NCBI GenBank assembly: GCA_022702705.1
Contig: CM040439.1
Coordinates: forward strand, 34,226,930 to 34,290,929
DNA: 64,000 bases
Reading direction: 5' to 3'
Source: Papilionanthe hookeriana x Papilionanthe teres
Lineage: Eukaryota > Streptophyta > Magnoliopsida > Asparagales > Orchidaceae
Both the position numbers and the translations under genes were made by a program. Positions 33,076-45,900 of the stretch are shown here, piece by piece (position 1 is the stretch's first letter; each line of letters begins with the position of its first letter). The notes beneath the pieces were generated by a model. That model did not search any database. It worked only from the letters and a program-made list of their open reading frames with translations, and was not told the DNA's origin.

Positions 33076-33789
33076 TTTGGATGGATCGACAAATATCATA
33101 CATAGTCCGTTTTGAGTCTATATGGATTGTATGAGATATATTCCAGATCGAGTTGTACGATGTATCTTCAGCATGATTGGAATGAAAGTGACCATGTCAC
33201 AATTTTGGTCTTCACCTCTTTTGTGCAAATTAACTGGGAAACGCCATTAAAAGTTAAATGAACTTCGAACAAAGAACAGAAAAGAAACAAAAAGAATAAA
33301 AGAAAACTTTCCTTAAAAATCTAAAAAATGATAAACTCCAAATTCACGATAAAATAAAATTTGAATCGTTAAAAGACAAACAAAATGACCACAAAATCTC
33401 AATCAAATTTCAAATTCAACCTTTCCAAATTTCAAATCAAATCTCAATCAAATTTCAAATTCGATCTTTCCGGATCTCACATTAAACCTCAATCAAATTC
33501 GAACTTATCCTTCCAAATCTGAAATCCAATCTGTTCTGCTCTCTCCCTTGTCTGGGATGGAAGCGGTTGATTCCATTGACACGGATCGAATCTGATGGCA
33601 AGGAATCACATCCAATCTAAACCAAAGAACCTTCAATCAACTCTTCTGAATGGGATATGCAACATCTACATATTCCCTCTTAATCTATTTTCTTCCATGA
33701 AAGTCTTTTACAACTTTCATGAAATTCTCGAAACACCAAAATTCCACACTCTTCAAATCAACACTACAAATCCTTGCAAAATCAAAATT
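33076..33789 (+). other. Tat-A 3' untranslated region, unique part
   Basis: This is a non-coding A-rich sequence collinear with Tat-B 22572-23289. No gene or motif is recognised. Confidence 0.6.
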
Positions 33790-34750
33790 CAAAATCAAAT
33801 TCTTGAGGTTGAGGATTTTACATCCGATACCAAACTGCTTTAGGATTCTTTCCCTATCAGCACCGAAATACATCAAAATCAAATTCTCGAGGTTGAGGAT
33901 TTTACATCCGATACCGCATCGCTTTAGGATTCTTTCCCTATTACACCGAAATACATCAAAATCAAATTCTTGAAGTCGAGGATTTCACATCCGAGACTCG
34001 CACTCGCTTTAGGATTCTTTCCCTATCGCACCGAAATACATCAAAATCAAATTCTCGAGGTCGAGGATTTTACATCCGATACCGCATCGCTTTAGGATTC
34101 TTTCCCTATCGCACTCGAAATACATCAAAATCAAATTCTTGAGGTTGAGGATTTTACATCCGATACCGCACCGCTTTAGGATTCTTTCCCTATCGCACCG
34201 AAATACATCAAAATCAAATTCTCGAGGTTGAGGATTTTACATCCGATACTCTGCATCGCTTTAGGATTCTTTCCCTATCGCACCTGAAATACATCAAAAT
34301 CAAATTCTTGAGGTTGAGGATTTTACATCCGATATCGCACTCGCTTTAGGATTCTTTCCCTATTGCACCGAAATACATCAAAATCAAATTCTTGAGGTCG
34401 GGGATTTTACATCCGATACCGCACTCGCTTTAGGATTCTTTCCCTATCGCACCGAAATACACCAAAACCAAATTCTCGAGGTCGAGGATTTTACATCCGA
34501 TACCGCATCGCTTTAGGATTCTTTCCCTATCGCACCGAAATACATCAAAATCAAACTTTTTGAGGTTGAGGATTTTACATCCAATACCGCATTGCTTTAG
34601 ATTCTCTCCCTATTGCAATGAAGCACACCAAATCAAACCCTTGAGGTTAAGAATTTTACATCCAATACCGCATTGCTCTGAGATCTCTCCTCATTGTAAT
34701 GATTCAATCCAATCAGTTCAATTTTCCTTTGAGGTTGAGGATGTTACATC
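33790..34750 (+). repeat. Tandem repeat in Tat-A 3' UTR (about 83 bp, 12 units)
   Basis: This array has the same unit as 23290-24090, with twelve copies by counting the TTTTACATCC-type word. One unit has TTTCACATCC, and the last units are degenerate in both elements in the same order. Two or more units were therefore gained or lost in the middle of the array. Confidence 0.9.
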
Positions 34751-35121
34751 TAAAACCACAAAATTTCAATTCTCATTTCAAATCAAATCCCTTCGAATCT
34801 AATCTTAACAAAACTCCAATCTAAATTGAAACTCAAGTTAAAATCTGAACTTACACATCAAAACTTAAACCGAAACAACCGAAATTTAAATCGAAATTTC
34901 CCGCATCATGTGATTTGGGACTCACCTCCTTTTCCCTTCCCCGGCGAGAGTTCGGGAATCTCCAGTCTTAGAAATATACTTGACACTCCCCAGCGGAAAC
35001 TCTTCTACTTCGTCCTAAGTTTGTCACTTGGACATCCGTGATTGGTTTTGTTGATCTTTTCGGTCAACGCCAATACGTGCGGTGTGCTCCGTCAGCTCAC
35101 CACACCTATTGGGGGTCCATT
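34751..35121 (+). other. Tat-A 3' end of internal region
   Basis: This non-coding segment is collinear with 24091-24456. It ends in CCTATTGGGGGTCCATT before the LTR. The GGGGG run at 35111-35115 is the only purine tract candidate. Confidence 0.5.
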
Positions 35122-38100
35122 TGTTGACCTCATTTTTGATGAGGTCTTCTCTTCTTCTCTTTAGTACTTAGGATCTAGCCTTAGGCTTTTCCTTTCGACT
35201 ATCTTAGAGGATTAGAATCGGGACCCACCACTTAGAAATTCAAACCACTTCTTAACTCCCCGCAAACTCCATAAACTCGATTGTAGACCCCTAATCACCT
35301 AGAGGGTTGAAATCAAATGAGGAAGTTTAAAGGATGAGTTCCTATAGGACTCTTTGGCCTTAGGATCGCCTTGGGTGGCCTCGGTCCAGTGAGGAGGCCG
35401 ACTTACACACACACTACACCTATACACTACACTTTCACACACCTCCTAAAACCACACCCTTACCCAACTCGACCTCCCGACTCATGAAGGTGATTCACAT
35501 GGATGGTCCTTAACCCCTAAGCCCTCGCTAAGAGGGTTAGGAACAACATAGCTGTATGCCTCAAATGAGTCCCTTCATGGCTCATGTGGGCTTCGATGCG
35601 GCTTCATGGCTCAACAAAAATGATTTCATTCCACTTACATTCACCCAATCTTCAATTTTCCAAATTTTCAATTTTTGACCCCCGGACCCAACACCCGCTT
35701 AACTCTACCCAAAACCCTTGAAATTACCCAAATTTTTCAAAATCCTCCAAAATCACCCAAAATTCCTCAAAATTAATCCTAAACATTCCCACATTACTCA
35801 AATTGATCATCCATAGCCAAAAATACCAAAAATTCCAAAAATACCTCCCAATACCCTCCAAATACCCAAAATGCCCCTCTTAGCTCAAAAATCCAAAATT
35901 CAGAAATTCCCGGAAAATTCTAGAAAATCCCAAATATTCCCAATTTCATTTTGTTCAACTACACCATGGGCCAATTTTGTCAATTTACCCCACTTTTATC
36001 AAAACCCCCACTTGACCCATTTTAACCCAAAGTGAACCCAATGTCAAACCAAACCTACCCAATTGACCCAAATTCCGGTCCAATTCAATTCTAAACTTCA
36101 ATTCAACATCCCCAACACCAATCTAGACAAAATCCAAGCCCAATTTGATTGGCATCGGGATCCAATTTCACTTTTGGCCTTAAAGCCCAATTTGGACCCA
36201 TGACCCAAATTTAGCCCAAACTCACCCAACTCAACTCCAATTAACCCCAAATCTTTTCTAAACCCTCCTTAACATCCCCATAAACAAAACACTAACATGA
36301 TTTGCCCAAAATTTAGACCCAAACCCCAAAATCAAAACCCAACCAAAGCCAAAACCTCTTTGAAACACTCCCATAAACATTTCCCAACATTTATTTTACA
36401 TCAATTTCAACCCTAGCCCAACATTGGCCCAAGTTAGCCCAATTTGACCTACATTGGCCCATTTACCAAATAAACCCAAATTCAACCCAATTCAAACCCA
36501 AACCACCTTAAATCTATTTCAAATTACTCATGAAACATCCCTAAACCAAAACCAACAATTTTTTGGCCCAACCTTTTACAAAAATTCTCATCCATGAATA
36601 CATTCTTAAACTTAAAAGCCCACTTCCCTTAAACCTTCCTAAAAGCCCATTTCCTTCAAAATTCAAAAGCCCAAATCATCCTAAAGCCCACATGACATTT
36701 CCCCTCATCATACTTTCAATTAAATTCAATACCTAAGTCCTAAAATCATCATTAAGCCATTCCAAATCAAGCTTCATGAAAATTCTCCACCAAAATACCA
36801 AAATTCCTAAATTCTATTTCCATGAAATTGACTAAACTTTTCCCAAGCCAAATGGAGCCAAATGCAAGCCATGAACAAGCCACATGAAGCCATGGAAGGT
36901 TTGACATGTGATCAAGCCATTAATGGCAAAAGGAGGAGCCAAACCTTGGAATTCCACCTTGCTGAGCTGCCCCATGCCCAATGGCCACCATAGCTGTTCT
37001 TCCCATGCCCAGAGCAGCTGATCCCAACCCTCGGCCATCCCCGCGAGGCTCTCCAGCCACCTCTATTTAAACCCGACCCCCTCACGGCCATGGGGGAGAG
37101 TTGCACAAACCTTGCCGAAACTCGCCAAAATTGTTCCAAACCCTACTCCATACTTAGAGCAGCTTGATCCCCGGCTTCAATTCGCCTCTAATCCCCACCG
37201 ACGTAATCCAATTTCTCAACCGAAATTTCACCCAAAAACCAGGACACCTCCTCGCAGCTGAGCCAATCCCCAAATTGATTGGTCCTACACCTTCACTGGA
37301 CCAAGGAAGAAGTTTCCCACCGAAAGCCCCATCTCCAGAGCCACCCGGCTTGCTCCAGCCTCCAAGCTTTGTGATCGGCCGTGGTCACTTTCATAGCTAG
37401 ACAATTCACTGTGCCAAGGGACTTCATCCGGAGCTTACTTGGACCCAATCGAAGGTGACACAACTCTCGGATCGAAGCTTCACTTCTCCGAGCAAAGGTA
37501 TGAACTCATTCTTCTTCCCGAGCTTACAGAGATTCTCTATTTCATTCGAATAAATTTCAATGCATGTTTACCGTATGGATGTGTTCGTCTCTTCAAGACG
37601 AATCCATAGAGCATAAGAACACGAAAATCCATCGAGAATCGAGTGAGTTCTTAGGGTTAGAGTGTGGACGGTCACGGGATCGCACCCGGCCGTAGACGAT
37701 GACCGAGAACCGTCGGATCGCGCGTGTATCGGATGGACGGCTTGGATTGCGTCGGACCGGCGGATGGTGCGTGAACCGCGGGGCCCCGGGCAGCCGAGTC
37801 GGATGGCGGCGTCGAATGGGTGCGCGCCGCGTGGTCGTTCGGAGATGCCGAGGATGACAGGCGCCGACTCGGATAAGTAGGAAATTAGTGGATTTTTTCG
37901 ATTTATTTAAATACCGTAACTTCAAAAATCCATATCTTTGTGTAGAAAAATCACAAAAATAAAATAAAAATACCCTCTCGCTCGAGTGAACGGAGGAGAA
38001 TAATGTGGAAAAGAAATTAATTAATTTTGCCCAAGTACTTTATTTTTAATTAATTATTTACTCCCTGCATTGTTTTAATTCTCCATGCATTCATACAATT

Positions 38101-41100
38101 CACCATGGCATGAGACCATAGAGCTTTGAAGCCTTCGAACTTGGGAACATTCCCCGAATTTTCCAAGGTCGTAGGCCATCTCTCGTGAAAAATTATTGAT
38201 TTTTCAAATGCATGTGGTCATTTTGAATATTTTAATTCCAAAAATTAAGCATATTTTGAAATAAATTCTAGGAAAATTTGGTGATGTTCCTTATGACCAG
38301 AGAACCCTAGGAAAAATAAGGCTTGAGTTAATTCACTCAAAATAACCCTAATTGGCTTAAACACCCAAAATGGACCCCTAATTAATTAGAGCTAACTATA
38401 CATCAAATTGACTTGAAATCAATTCTCCACTGACCTTTAGGATCAGAGGAACCCACCATAAAAATTTGAAGTCAATTGGACTTGGTTAGCCCTTCTAAAT
38501 GGGTTGATTAAGCCATTTAGTCATTTTAAATTTTAAAAATTCATAACTTTCAAAATACCTTTCAAAAATTCACCAAATTGGTTTTGGAGCCTCTCCGATA
38601 TCGGGGAATTTAAGAAAATTAAAATTTTAATTTTCTAAAAAAGTTAATTTTTTAATATTATTTTAATATTTTAATAATTAAAAAATAAAAAAAATCACAA
38701 AAATAATAAAATTCACCAAAATGTCATATTTTGAAATTTAATCACTTAGGAACAAACCCCATATTTTTCTCGGGTCTATTTAATGAGATATTAAATTTTA
38801 AAGCCCTAGGGTAATTTTAAAATTAAAAAAATGTATTTTCTAGCATTTTCACTAAAATAATTATAATAAATCAAAGAAAAATCGAAAAATTGTAAAATTT
38901 GGTTCTCTGGAATTCTTGATATCGAGAGAATTTTAAAAATTATAAAATTCATTTTTCAACTTATATTCTATTTTTAAATTAATTAATACTCCGTAAATTA
39001 AAATAATTTTAATAAATAAAATATAATTCAAAAAATCACAAAATTTCGTCCAAGTGGTCCTCTCGGTCATTAGGAATGCCCCATAATTTTCTTAGGATGT
39101 AAACTTTCCTCGGTCATATTATTGAATTTTCCTTGAAATCCTTATTTTCCATCAAAAATAATTATATAAATAAATTAAATACGTAAAAATCACATTTTCT
39201 CCTCTAATGTCTTTATTGACATATGAGTGAAGTCACATAAAATTTCAAATTCATTTGAGCTCAATTTAGTGAGTTATGAAATTATTAGGCTCAAGAGCAA
39301 AATGGTAATTAAAATTTTTAACCCTTAATTAAAACTTTAGGCTTAATAAAATTAATAAGTAAAATATTTGATTTTAATCTGATTTGGATGATTGAAATTT
39401 AGATAATTAAAGGGTAGAAACCTACTAAACAATTTAAAATAATTGAAATAAACCTTAATTAAATAATTGATTAAATTTGGAAGAATAATAAAATTGGAAT
39501 TATTAAAATAGGGGTATTATTAGGAAGAGGTTTATTCTTTAATCTAAGGATCCCTAAATTAATCATCTCAATAATATTTAATTCTTAATTAAAAAGGTAA
39601 TCCAAATTTAAGTCTTAAAGTATTAAAAGATTCAATCATTTAAATTGAATTAAAGGTAAATTATTAAACTCTTTTTAAAAAGTTTCAATTAAAATTAAAA
39701 TTAAAAATAAAATTAAATTAAAAAATTAAATTAAATTAAATTAAATCAAAAAAATATAATAATAATAAAACTAAATTGAATTAAATTGAATAAATAAATT
39801 AAATTAAATTAAGTAATTAAATTAAATTAAGTTAAGTTAAATAAATAAATTAATTTAAATTAAATTAAATTAAATTAAATTAAAAAAAATATATCAAATT
39901 AAATTAAATTAAATTAAATTAAAAAAATATATTAAATTAAATTAAATTAAATTAAAACAAATTAAATCAAATCAAATAAATTAAATTAAATCAAGTTAAA
40001 TTAAATCGAATTAAATATAACATCACCTAAGACATGAAGAATTCAAAATAAATCTAAAATAACTCGAACACTATTCCAAACTTAAATCATTAATTTGAAT
40101 TTAAATTCGAATCACAAATCATTAAATGTCATTTTGCCCTTAAGAGCCCTCACTAAGTATAACTCCTAAATGGAGTATCAAGTGAAATGACACTTCACTT
40201 ATAGGATATTCAAATGTCCCAGTTCATCGAAGCAAGACAACGAAACTTAAACTCTCGGACGATTAATTCATTTGTATAATTAAATTCATTTGGACTTAAA
40301 ACAATCCTAGAAATATTGAAAAGATGTTTAAGATTCGTCTTAAGCACTTCCTCAATATGATAGGATATTTATAAGAACAATTGGACTTAGTTGTTCTTTG
40401 ATGAAGAAAATCGTCCTCAAACTAAAACACAAGAACCTAGACGTCATAGGAGATGACTAGCTATAGGATTATGAACTTGGTAGAAAATCATAACCCTTCC
40501 TTTAGCTTTACCTAGGAACTTACTTTAAATGCTTAAATATTCTAACTCGTGTTTTAAGTGCGACTTGGGATGACGGGAAGACCCTCCGAGTACGCTTTTA
40601 TTTTATTGCGATTTACTTTACCGCAATTTATTTAATCGCGTTGCACTTTACCTTTCTTGCATGATAAACAACGATTGCATGAAAACCTACACCTTTAGGA
40701 AAGAAACCAAAACCGAAACCCATAACTAAATTAAAAGACACTACAAGATAAAATTCACCTCCACAACATTTCAAAATATAAGACAACTCAAAATTTAATC
40801 ACAAACGAACAACAAAACTACAACTACAACTAAATTAAAACGTCTCATTGAATGATCGGGAATACCTCGGATGATGTAACCCACGTGTTGCTAACGGGAT
40901 TTCCCACGGTCTAAATGAAAGTGCGGAACTCATTTAGTTGAGTTTAGCAAATTCATCCGGACTAAGTGAATTCGATGAAAATAACTGATGTCGGGATGAC
41001 GGAACCGTGGGATCTTAATCGGTTCGTTTAATCAACTTTAAGATTTGTTTTAATTAAAACATAAAAAACACTTGGAAATTAAGACTTTCTTTAAACCGAA

Positions 41101-42133
41101 CACTTCTCTTATCTCCCGATTTATGATTTCTAAAAGTAAACCTCTGCGACAACAAGGAGCTCGGAGCATGGTGGGCAAGACGGCCATCGTCAACAAAAAA
41201 CCCGTGTCGACATCAGCAAAACTATTCTTTAGTTTAAACAACAAGCCATAGGATTCGAGGTAGTCCGCCTAGTGCGACATAAATCCTCACCGTTCTTTTA
41301 GGCCTTTGTACAGCCTTGTCGTGCAATATAAGCCCTAACTCGCTTTAGGATTCCGAGGTCGTCGTCCGATACGATGTAAATCCTCCTACCTTTCAGGTTA
41401 TTTGTATTATCAGGTGATTATGTAAATGTAATTCCTATAATTAATTGGGAAGATCAAAACATTAAACAAACATTAGGACTTTCCTAAATTCAAGCCTAAC
41501 AATAGGATAGTCGGGAAATTACCGAAGTTCGCTTCGAATCTGTGATTTCTCCTACCTTTCTTCCTTCGGATTCTCAAAATATAATGTTCAAAATTTGATC
41601 CATTCCCTATTGAAATCCCAAAATTCAATCCTCGAAAACTCAAACTTTGAAATTCTTGAGAGCGTAACTACCGATTATTATCGAGAGTTTTCTTAGGTGA
41701 TTCCCGTCACTTAAGATGTAATTAACTATGAGGCTTGCCCTTATAGGGAATTTTAAGAACCTGAGTAATATAAACCCCGCTTAATTCATTTATATTAAGC
41801 AGGGAATTTGTCGGCTTATAAAATTGGTTCGCAGACCAAACGGACGTCACAAATCTTCTAGTTTATTTAATCGAGCCCCATCATCGAGCAAGTGTGTCTA
41901 TTCTTCGGGATAGATACACGGTCCGTGATGTGATGCTCGTTTATATAAACTATTTGGGACGTGAGATCGGTTTGATTTCATATCTTAAAATTTTCAAATT
42001 TAAAATTATTTTCAAAATCAAATACTACTTTCTAAATTATATCTATATTTAAATTAAATTTAAAATTCGCCGACAATTTCTGTAGGCGACCCCTTTTAAA
42101 AAATACAACACTCAACCTAAAAATATGCTGACA
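35122..42133 (+). repeat. Tat-A 3' LTR (about 7.0 kb)
   Basis: The LTR starts TGTTGACCTC at 35122 and ends ATGCTGACA at 42133. It is collinear with the Tat-B LTRs but shorter, because of two deletions. About 75 bases are missing at 36316-36328, between GACCCAAACCCCA repeats, and about 360 bases are missing at 36934-36941, between GAGGAGCC repeats. TATTTAAA (37064-37071) and the candidate donor (near 37495) remain. A patch at about 41195-41460 differs strongly from the other two LTRs while its flanks do not. The bases after the end belong to an antisense Tat relative. Confidence 0.93.
39705..40010 (+). repeat. (AAATT)n array, Tat-A 3' LTR
   Basis: This is a pentamer array in the same LTR position as 9410-9740 and 29470-29785. 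Confidence 0.9.
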
Positions 42134-42660
42134 CTCCTCAGTCCCGAGGTTGATTTCCTCCAGTTCATAAACTGTTGATTTGATTTCCTCGTCAAACTCT
42201 GGCCGAGCATCATCTATCGATTGATCTTCAAATTCATCTCGAATGTCTAAGTAATCTTCTTCTGACTGGCTAGTAACAACTATGAAAATCTCGAGTCATC
42301 GATGGGTCCAATCGTACCAAACCGAAGGCCTTCTTTTGAATTGAGTTTTTTTTCTTTTGTATTCAATAATTTTTCAAATGATTGTAACTTATCTTTTGGC
42401 ATTTTCTTCGGTACATAACCTTGTTGAATTAATTTCTGTAAACACAGAGAAAAGTAACCAAAAGGTAATTCCATTAATTCATTAGAATCATATTCTTCAA
42501 GAGTTACACAAGGTTCAGAGGTAGAAGGAAAAGCTCAGTGAAACTTGATCGGTATAATACCACCATTATGTACATCCTTGATGGTTTGGTATAATACTTA
42601 AGTAAGGAACAAAAATCAAGTAATTCCCATTTATATTTAATTCAATTTAACTTTCTTTAG
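42134..42660 (-). pseudogene. Tat-R: protease-RT linker of an older, antisense Tat relative
   Basis: On the minus strand the open frame 42474-42280 reads MELPFGYFSLCLQKLIQQGY, then VPKKMPKDKLQSFEKLLNTK and GLRFGTIGPIDDS. This matches, position by position, the Tat linker at 17050-17240 (MELPFEWYSP, GFLPRQWTKG, GLGFGTVG). Upstream on the minus strand (42560-42500) are bases equivalent to the GGTKPIKFYRG stretch. The divergence is far greater than between Tat-A and Tat-B, so this is a related but distinct family. Tat-A's LTR ends exactly at 42133, so Tat-A probably inserted here. The rest of this element would lie left of the window. Confidence 0.75.
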
Positions 42661-42670
42661 GTTCAGTGAG

Positions 42671-42932
42671 TCGCCTTAGATGGTTTGGTCACATTAAACG
42701 TCGACCACCTGATGATCCGATTATGAGAGTAGATGTTTTAGATACTACTCATGTTAAGAAAGGCAGAGGTAGACCTAGGAAAACATAGGCTTATTGCGTA
42801 AAAAATGATCTTAATTTGTTAGAATTAAACGAAAATTTGACATTAAAAAGGACGCAATGGCGAAAAAAGATTCATGTAGCCGACCCCACTTAGTGGGATT
42901 AAGGCTTTGTTGTTGTTGTTATTGTTGTTGTT
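42671..42932 (+). mobile_element. RTE-type LINE, 5'-truncated 3' end
   Basis: The sequence encodes the C-terminal end of an RTE-clade LINE protein: RLRWFGHIKRRPPDDP, KKGRGRPRKT, then WRKKIHVADPT with an in-frame stop inside. It then has the short 3' region GACCCCACTTAGTGGGATTAAGGC and a TTG-repeat tail (42906-42932), all typical of plant RTE LINEs. It is flanked by a 10-base near-perfect target duplication, GTTCAGTGAG (42661-42670) and GTTTAGTGAG (42933-42942). Only about 260 bases remain, so it was truncated on insertion. It sits at the edge of the Tat-R LTR remnant. Confidence 0.85.
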
Positions 42933-42942
42933 GTTTAGTGAG

Positions 42943-45900
42943 TTTATTTAAATTAGGGTTATGTTCAATGAGTTAGGCCAAGTTATAAGTTTCTTATGGT
43001 CCTCTAATCACAGTGAACTTACCAAAATAATTTATTAATTTTTTGTTGAGTATTTTAATTTTTATTATTTTTAAATCAAGACAGACACAATAATTTTGAA
43101 AAATAAGGATCTCCACATAAGATCTCCCCTAACTTTGAAAAAATCAGGGAAGATTCCTTATGATAGAGGGAACAAAAGCCCCAAATTACAAACCATGGTG
43201 AAATTTGTATGCAAAAGGAGAATTAAAACATTAAATAGTGTATTTAATTAATTAAAAATAAAATATACATCAAATAAACATAAAACTAATTCCACGTTGT
43301 TCTCCTCTGTTCACTGAGCAAGATTTTATTTTTCTTTTTTTTTTCTGATTTTTCTACACCAAGTTAAGGATGTCTAAAGCTGGACCGATTTAATTAATTA
43401 AATAAACCCATATTTTCCCACTTAAGTGACTCTGCGCCAGCAATCCTACAGTGCGTCGAAGCCACACGCGACTCCTTTTGATTGGGTGGCGTCTTCTGAC
43501 TTAGTGCCATGTGGCCAGCGCTTTATGTAACATATCCCTGTCAGATGGCATCCAATTCATCCGTTTGATACATGCTTCATCCAATGGCTCCTGGTCATCG
43601 TATTTGACTGGTTCTTTCTGTAGATCGTCCACACTCTGGACCTAATATCTCACTCGATACTCAACCAAATCACTTCAGTTTTGATCTCAGAGCTTCATCT
43701 AAGCAAGATGAACCTATTTATAGCCTGAAATCATATCAATGTGCAGGGAGAATCAAAATAAGCTTGGGAGGGTGAGAGACTTCAATACCTTTGTCTTAGA
43801 GGGGAGGCCTCAATCAGGTGGTTGTTGCAGCTTCTATTGGATCCAACGAACCTTCAGATGAAGCACTTAGCTGTGGTGAAATGTCTAGACCTGAATTCGA
43901 CTAAGGCCGATTTCAGGTGTTGATCAAACTCTGGAATGGGGGCTTTCTATGATGTGGAATTGATGGGGGAACTTCTTCTTTCATTCTGGTGATGGTGTAG
44001 AGCAAGTTGGTTTGGGGTTTTATGCAGTGGGTAGATGCAATTGCAACTGTCCTCGTTTCAGCTGAAATTTCAGTGGGGAAATTGTATCAGGGCAAGTGGC
44101 ATGGGTGGCCAGAGACAGTGAGCTTGAGTTCAGGGATGTCTGGATGAGCTCTAGTGAGATTTTGGTAGGGTTTCCTTAAGAAAATTTCATCACCACTCTT
44201 TGGCCATGAAGGATGGCCGCTATAGCCAAGATCGCCTCGATGGAGCTCGGTGGCTTGCTTGGTGGGTGGAATTATCTCGCTTAGGTGGAGTGTTGAAGAG
44301 TCGTAATGGCCAATCGGAGATGGACAAGTCGGAGGGTGAATTTGGATTTAAATCGGGAGGAGGTGGCTCTCGGTTTGGGCTCCCTTAGCGACTAGGCCGG
44401 CCGGTCAGGCCAAGGAGGTGGCCGGTGGTCAGTGGGCATGCCATCATGGTGAGTAATTAAGTTGGTGATCAATTTTGGTAAAGATCCATATGGTTAAGCA
44501 CTTTAGGAATGAAATCCCCTAAATCAAGGGACCCTTGGTCCATGGCTCAAGTAGAGTGGGCTAGGTGGATCTAAGGTGGTTCCTACGGTTCACTTGGTGG
44601 CTGTGGTGGACTTAGGTTGGTCACATTTGGCTTGATTTGGTCACATTGGGTCATAGGTTTAATTTGGGTCACTTGGGTTCAAGTTGGGCTAGGTTGGGTT
44701 TAAGCTTGGGTTATGTCAAATTGATTGTTCAAAATGGTGTGTATGATTGCTATAAAAAGTTTAGAAAAGTATGTGTGTGATTTTGAGTAGGTTTGGGGGG
44801 GGGGGAATTTGGTTTAAATTGGGTATTTGGTCAATTTGGGGGTATTTGGGTTAGCTTGAGTTTAGGCTAGGCTAAGGATAGGTCTAAGGCCAATCTAAGG
44901 TTCCAAATGTCCTATGGGGATGCCATAAAGAGTTTGCAACATTAATCGGGTGTCAATTTTGGGGTGAGGGTAATCAATTTGATGGATTTTGAACATGTGA
45001 CCAATTTGGGGCAAAATCAGATTTTTTGGATTTGGTTGGACTTAGGTGAGATTTGGGCTCAAATATGAGGCAATTGATGGTTCAATTTTATTTAGGGGAA
45101 TGTCATGAAGAGTTTAGAATCCAAAATTAGGGGGAATTGATTGACATTAGTTTTAATTTAGGGGAATTGGGCCATATGGTTAAAATTGGGGCCTTTTGGT
45201 TTGGGTTGAAACTAAGTTCAAATGTGGGTCATATTGGGCTTTGATTTTGTTTGGGTTGGCATTAGGGATCTTGAGTTAAAGTTTGGATTTGTAATTGAGG
45301 AGAATGAAGTCAATTTGGTGGACATTGGGGGTAATTTGGGCATTTTAGGCCTTAAGGGGCAATTTAGGGCTTTTGATCAAATTGGGCAAATTTGGTCAAA
45401 TTGGGCAAATTTGGTCAAATTGGGTCAATAAAGTGGTTTAAATTGAAAAAAGGAATATTTGGAGGGATTTAGAAATTTTTTGGGAATTGTTCGAATTTTT
45501 GGGCTAGTGGGGGTATTTTGGTAATTTTGTGGTTTTGGGCTTCTTTTGGGAAATTTGGTAAATTTAGGGTGTTATGGGTATTTTGAGTGGCGAGAGATGT
45601 TTTGGGATGAATTTTGAGGGATTTTGATAATTTTGGTTGATTTTGGGAATTTTGAGCAAAATTAGGGTTTCAGGAGTCATTTGGTCATTTGGTGGAGTTT
45701 AGGGCAAAGAGGTCAAGAGTTTGGATTTTTTGGGTAAAATTAGTTTTGAAAGGAATTGATAATCCATTTGAGCCATAGACCAAGGGAATTCCCCATTTGG
45801 ATCCTCCATGTACTAGTAATAAACAAACCCTAGCCTAGGGCTAAAAGCATGGGGAAACCACCCACATGAGTTTCCAAAAGAGTAGGGGATCAAGTGTAAG

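Larger units (their letters stand above)
1..42133 (+). mobile_element. Tat-A: outer Tat/Ogre-type LTR retrotransposon, split by a nested sibling
   Basis: The outer element consists of 1-4393 plus 31920-42133. Its 5' LTR, gag and protease lie outside the window. The first segment carries the protease-RT linker, RT, two RNase H domains, integrase and the N-terminal part of an AlkB-type reading frame. The second carries the AlkB catalytic core, a 3' untranslated region with tandem repeats and the 3' LTR. The two segments join seamlessly when compared with the undivided inner copy (21419-21435), apart from the duplicated pentamer ACTTC. The family call rests on the dual RNase H arrangement and on the Arg-tRNA-like PBS of the inner copy. 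The 3' flank is an older antisense Tat relative, into which this element probably inserted. Confidence 0.85.

Noticed and set aside
4394..42133. LTR-internal-LTR-internal-LTR read as a tandem chain from unequal recombination
   Set aside because: The internal segments on both sides of 4394-31919 are two halves of one sequence, and the insertion has a perfect 5-bp duplication, so nesting explains everything.
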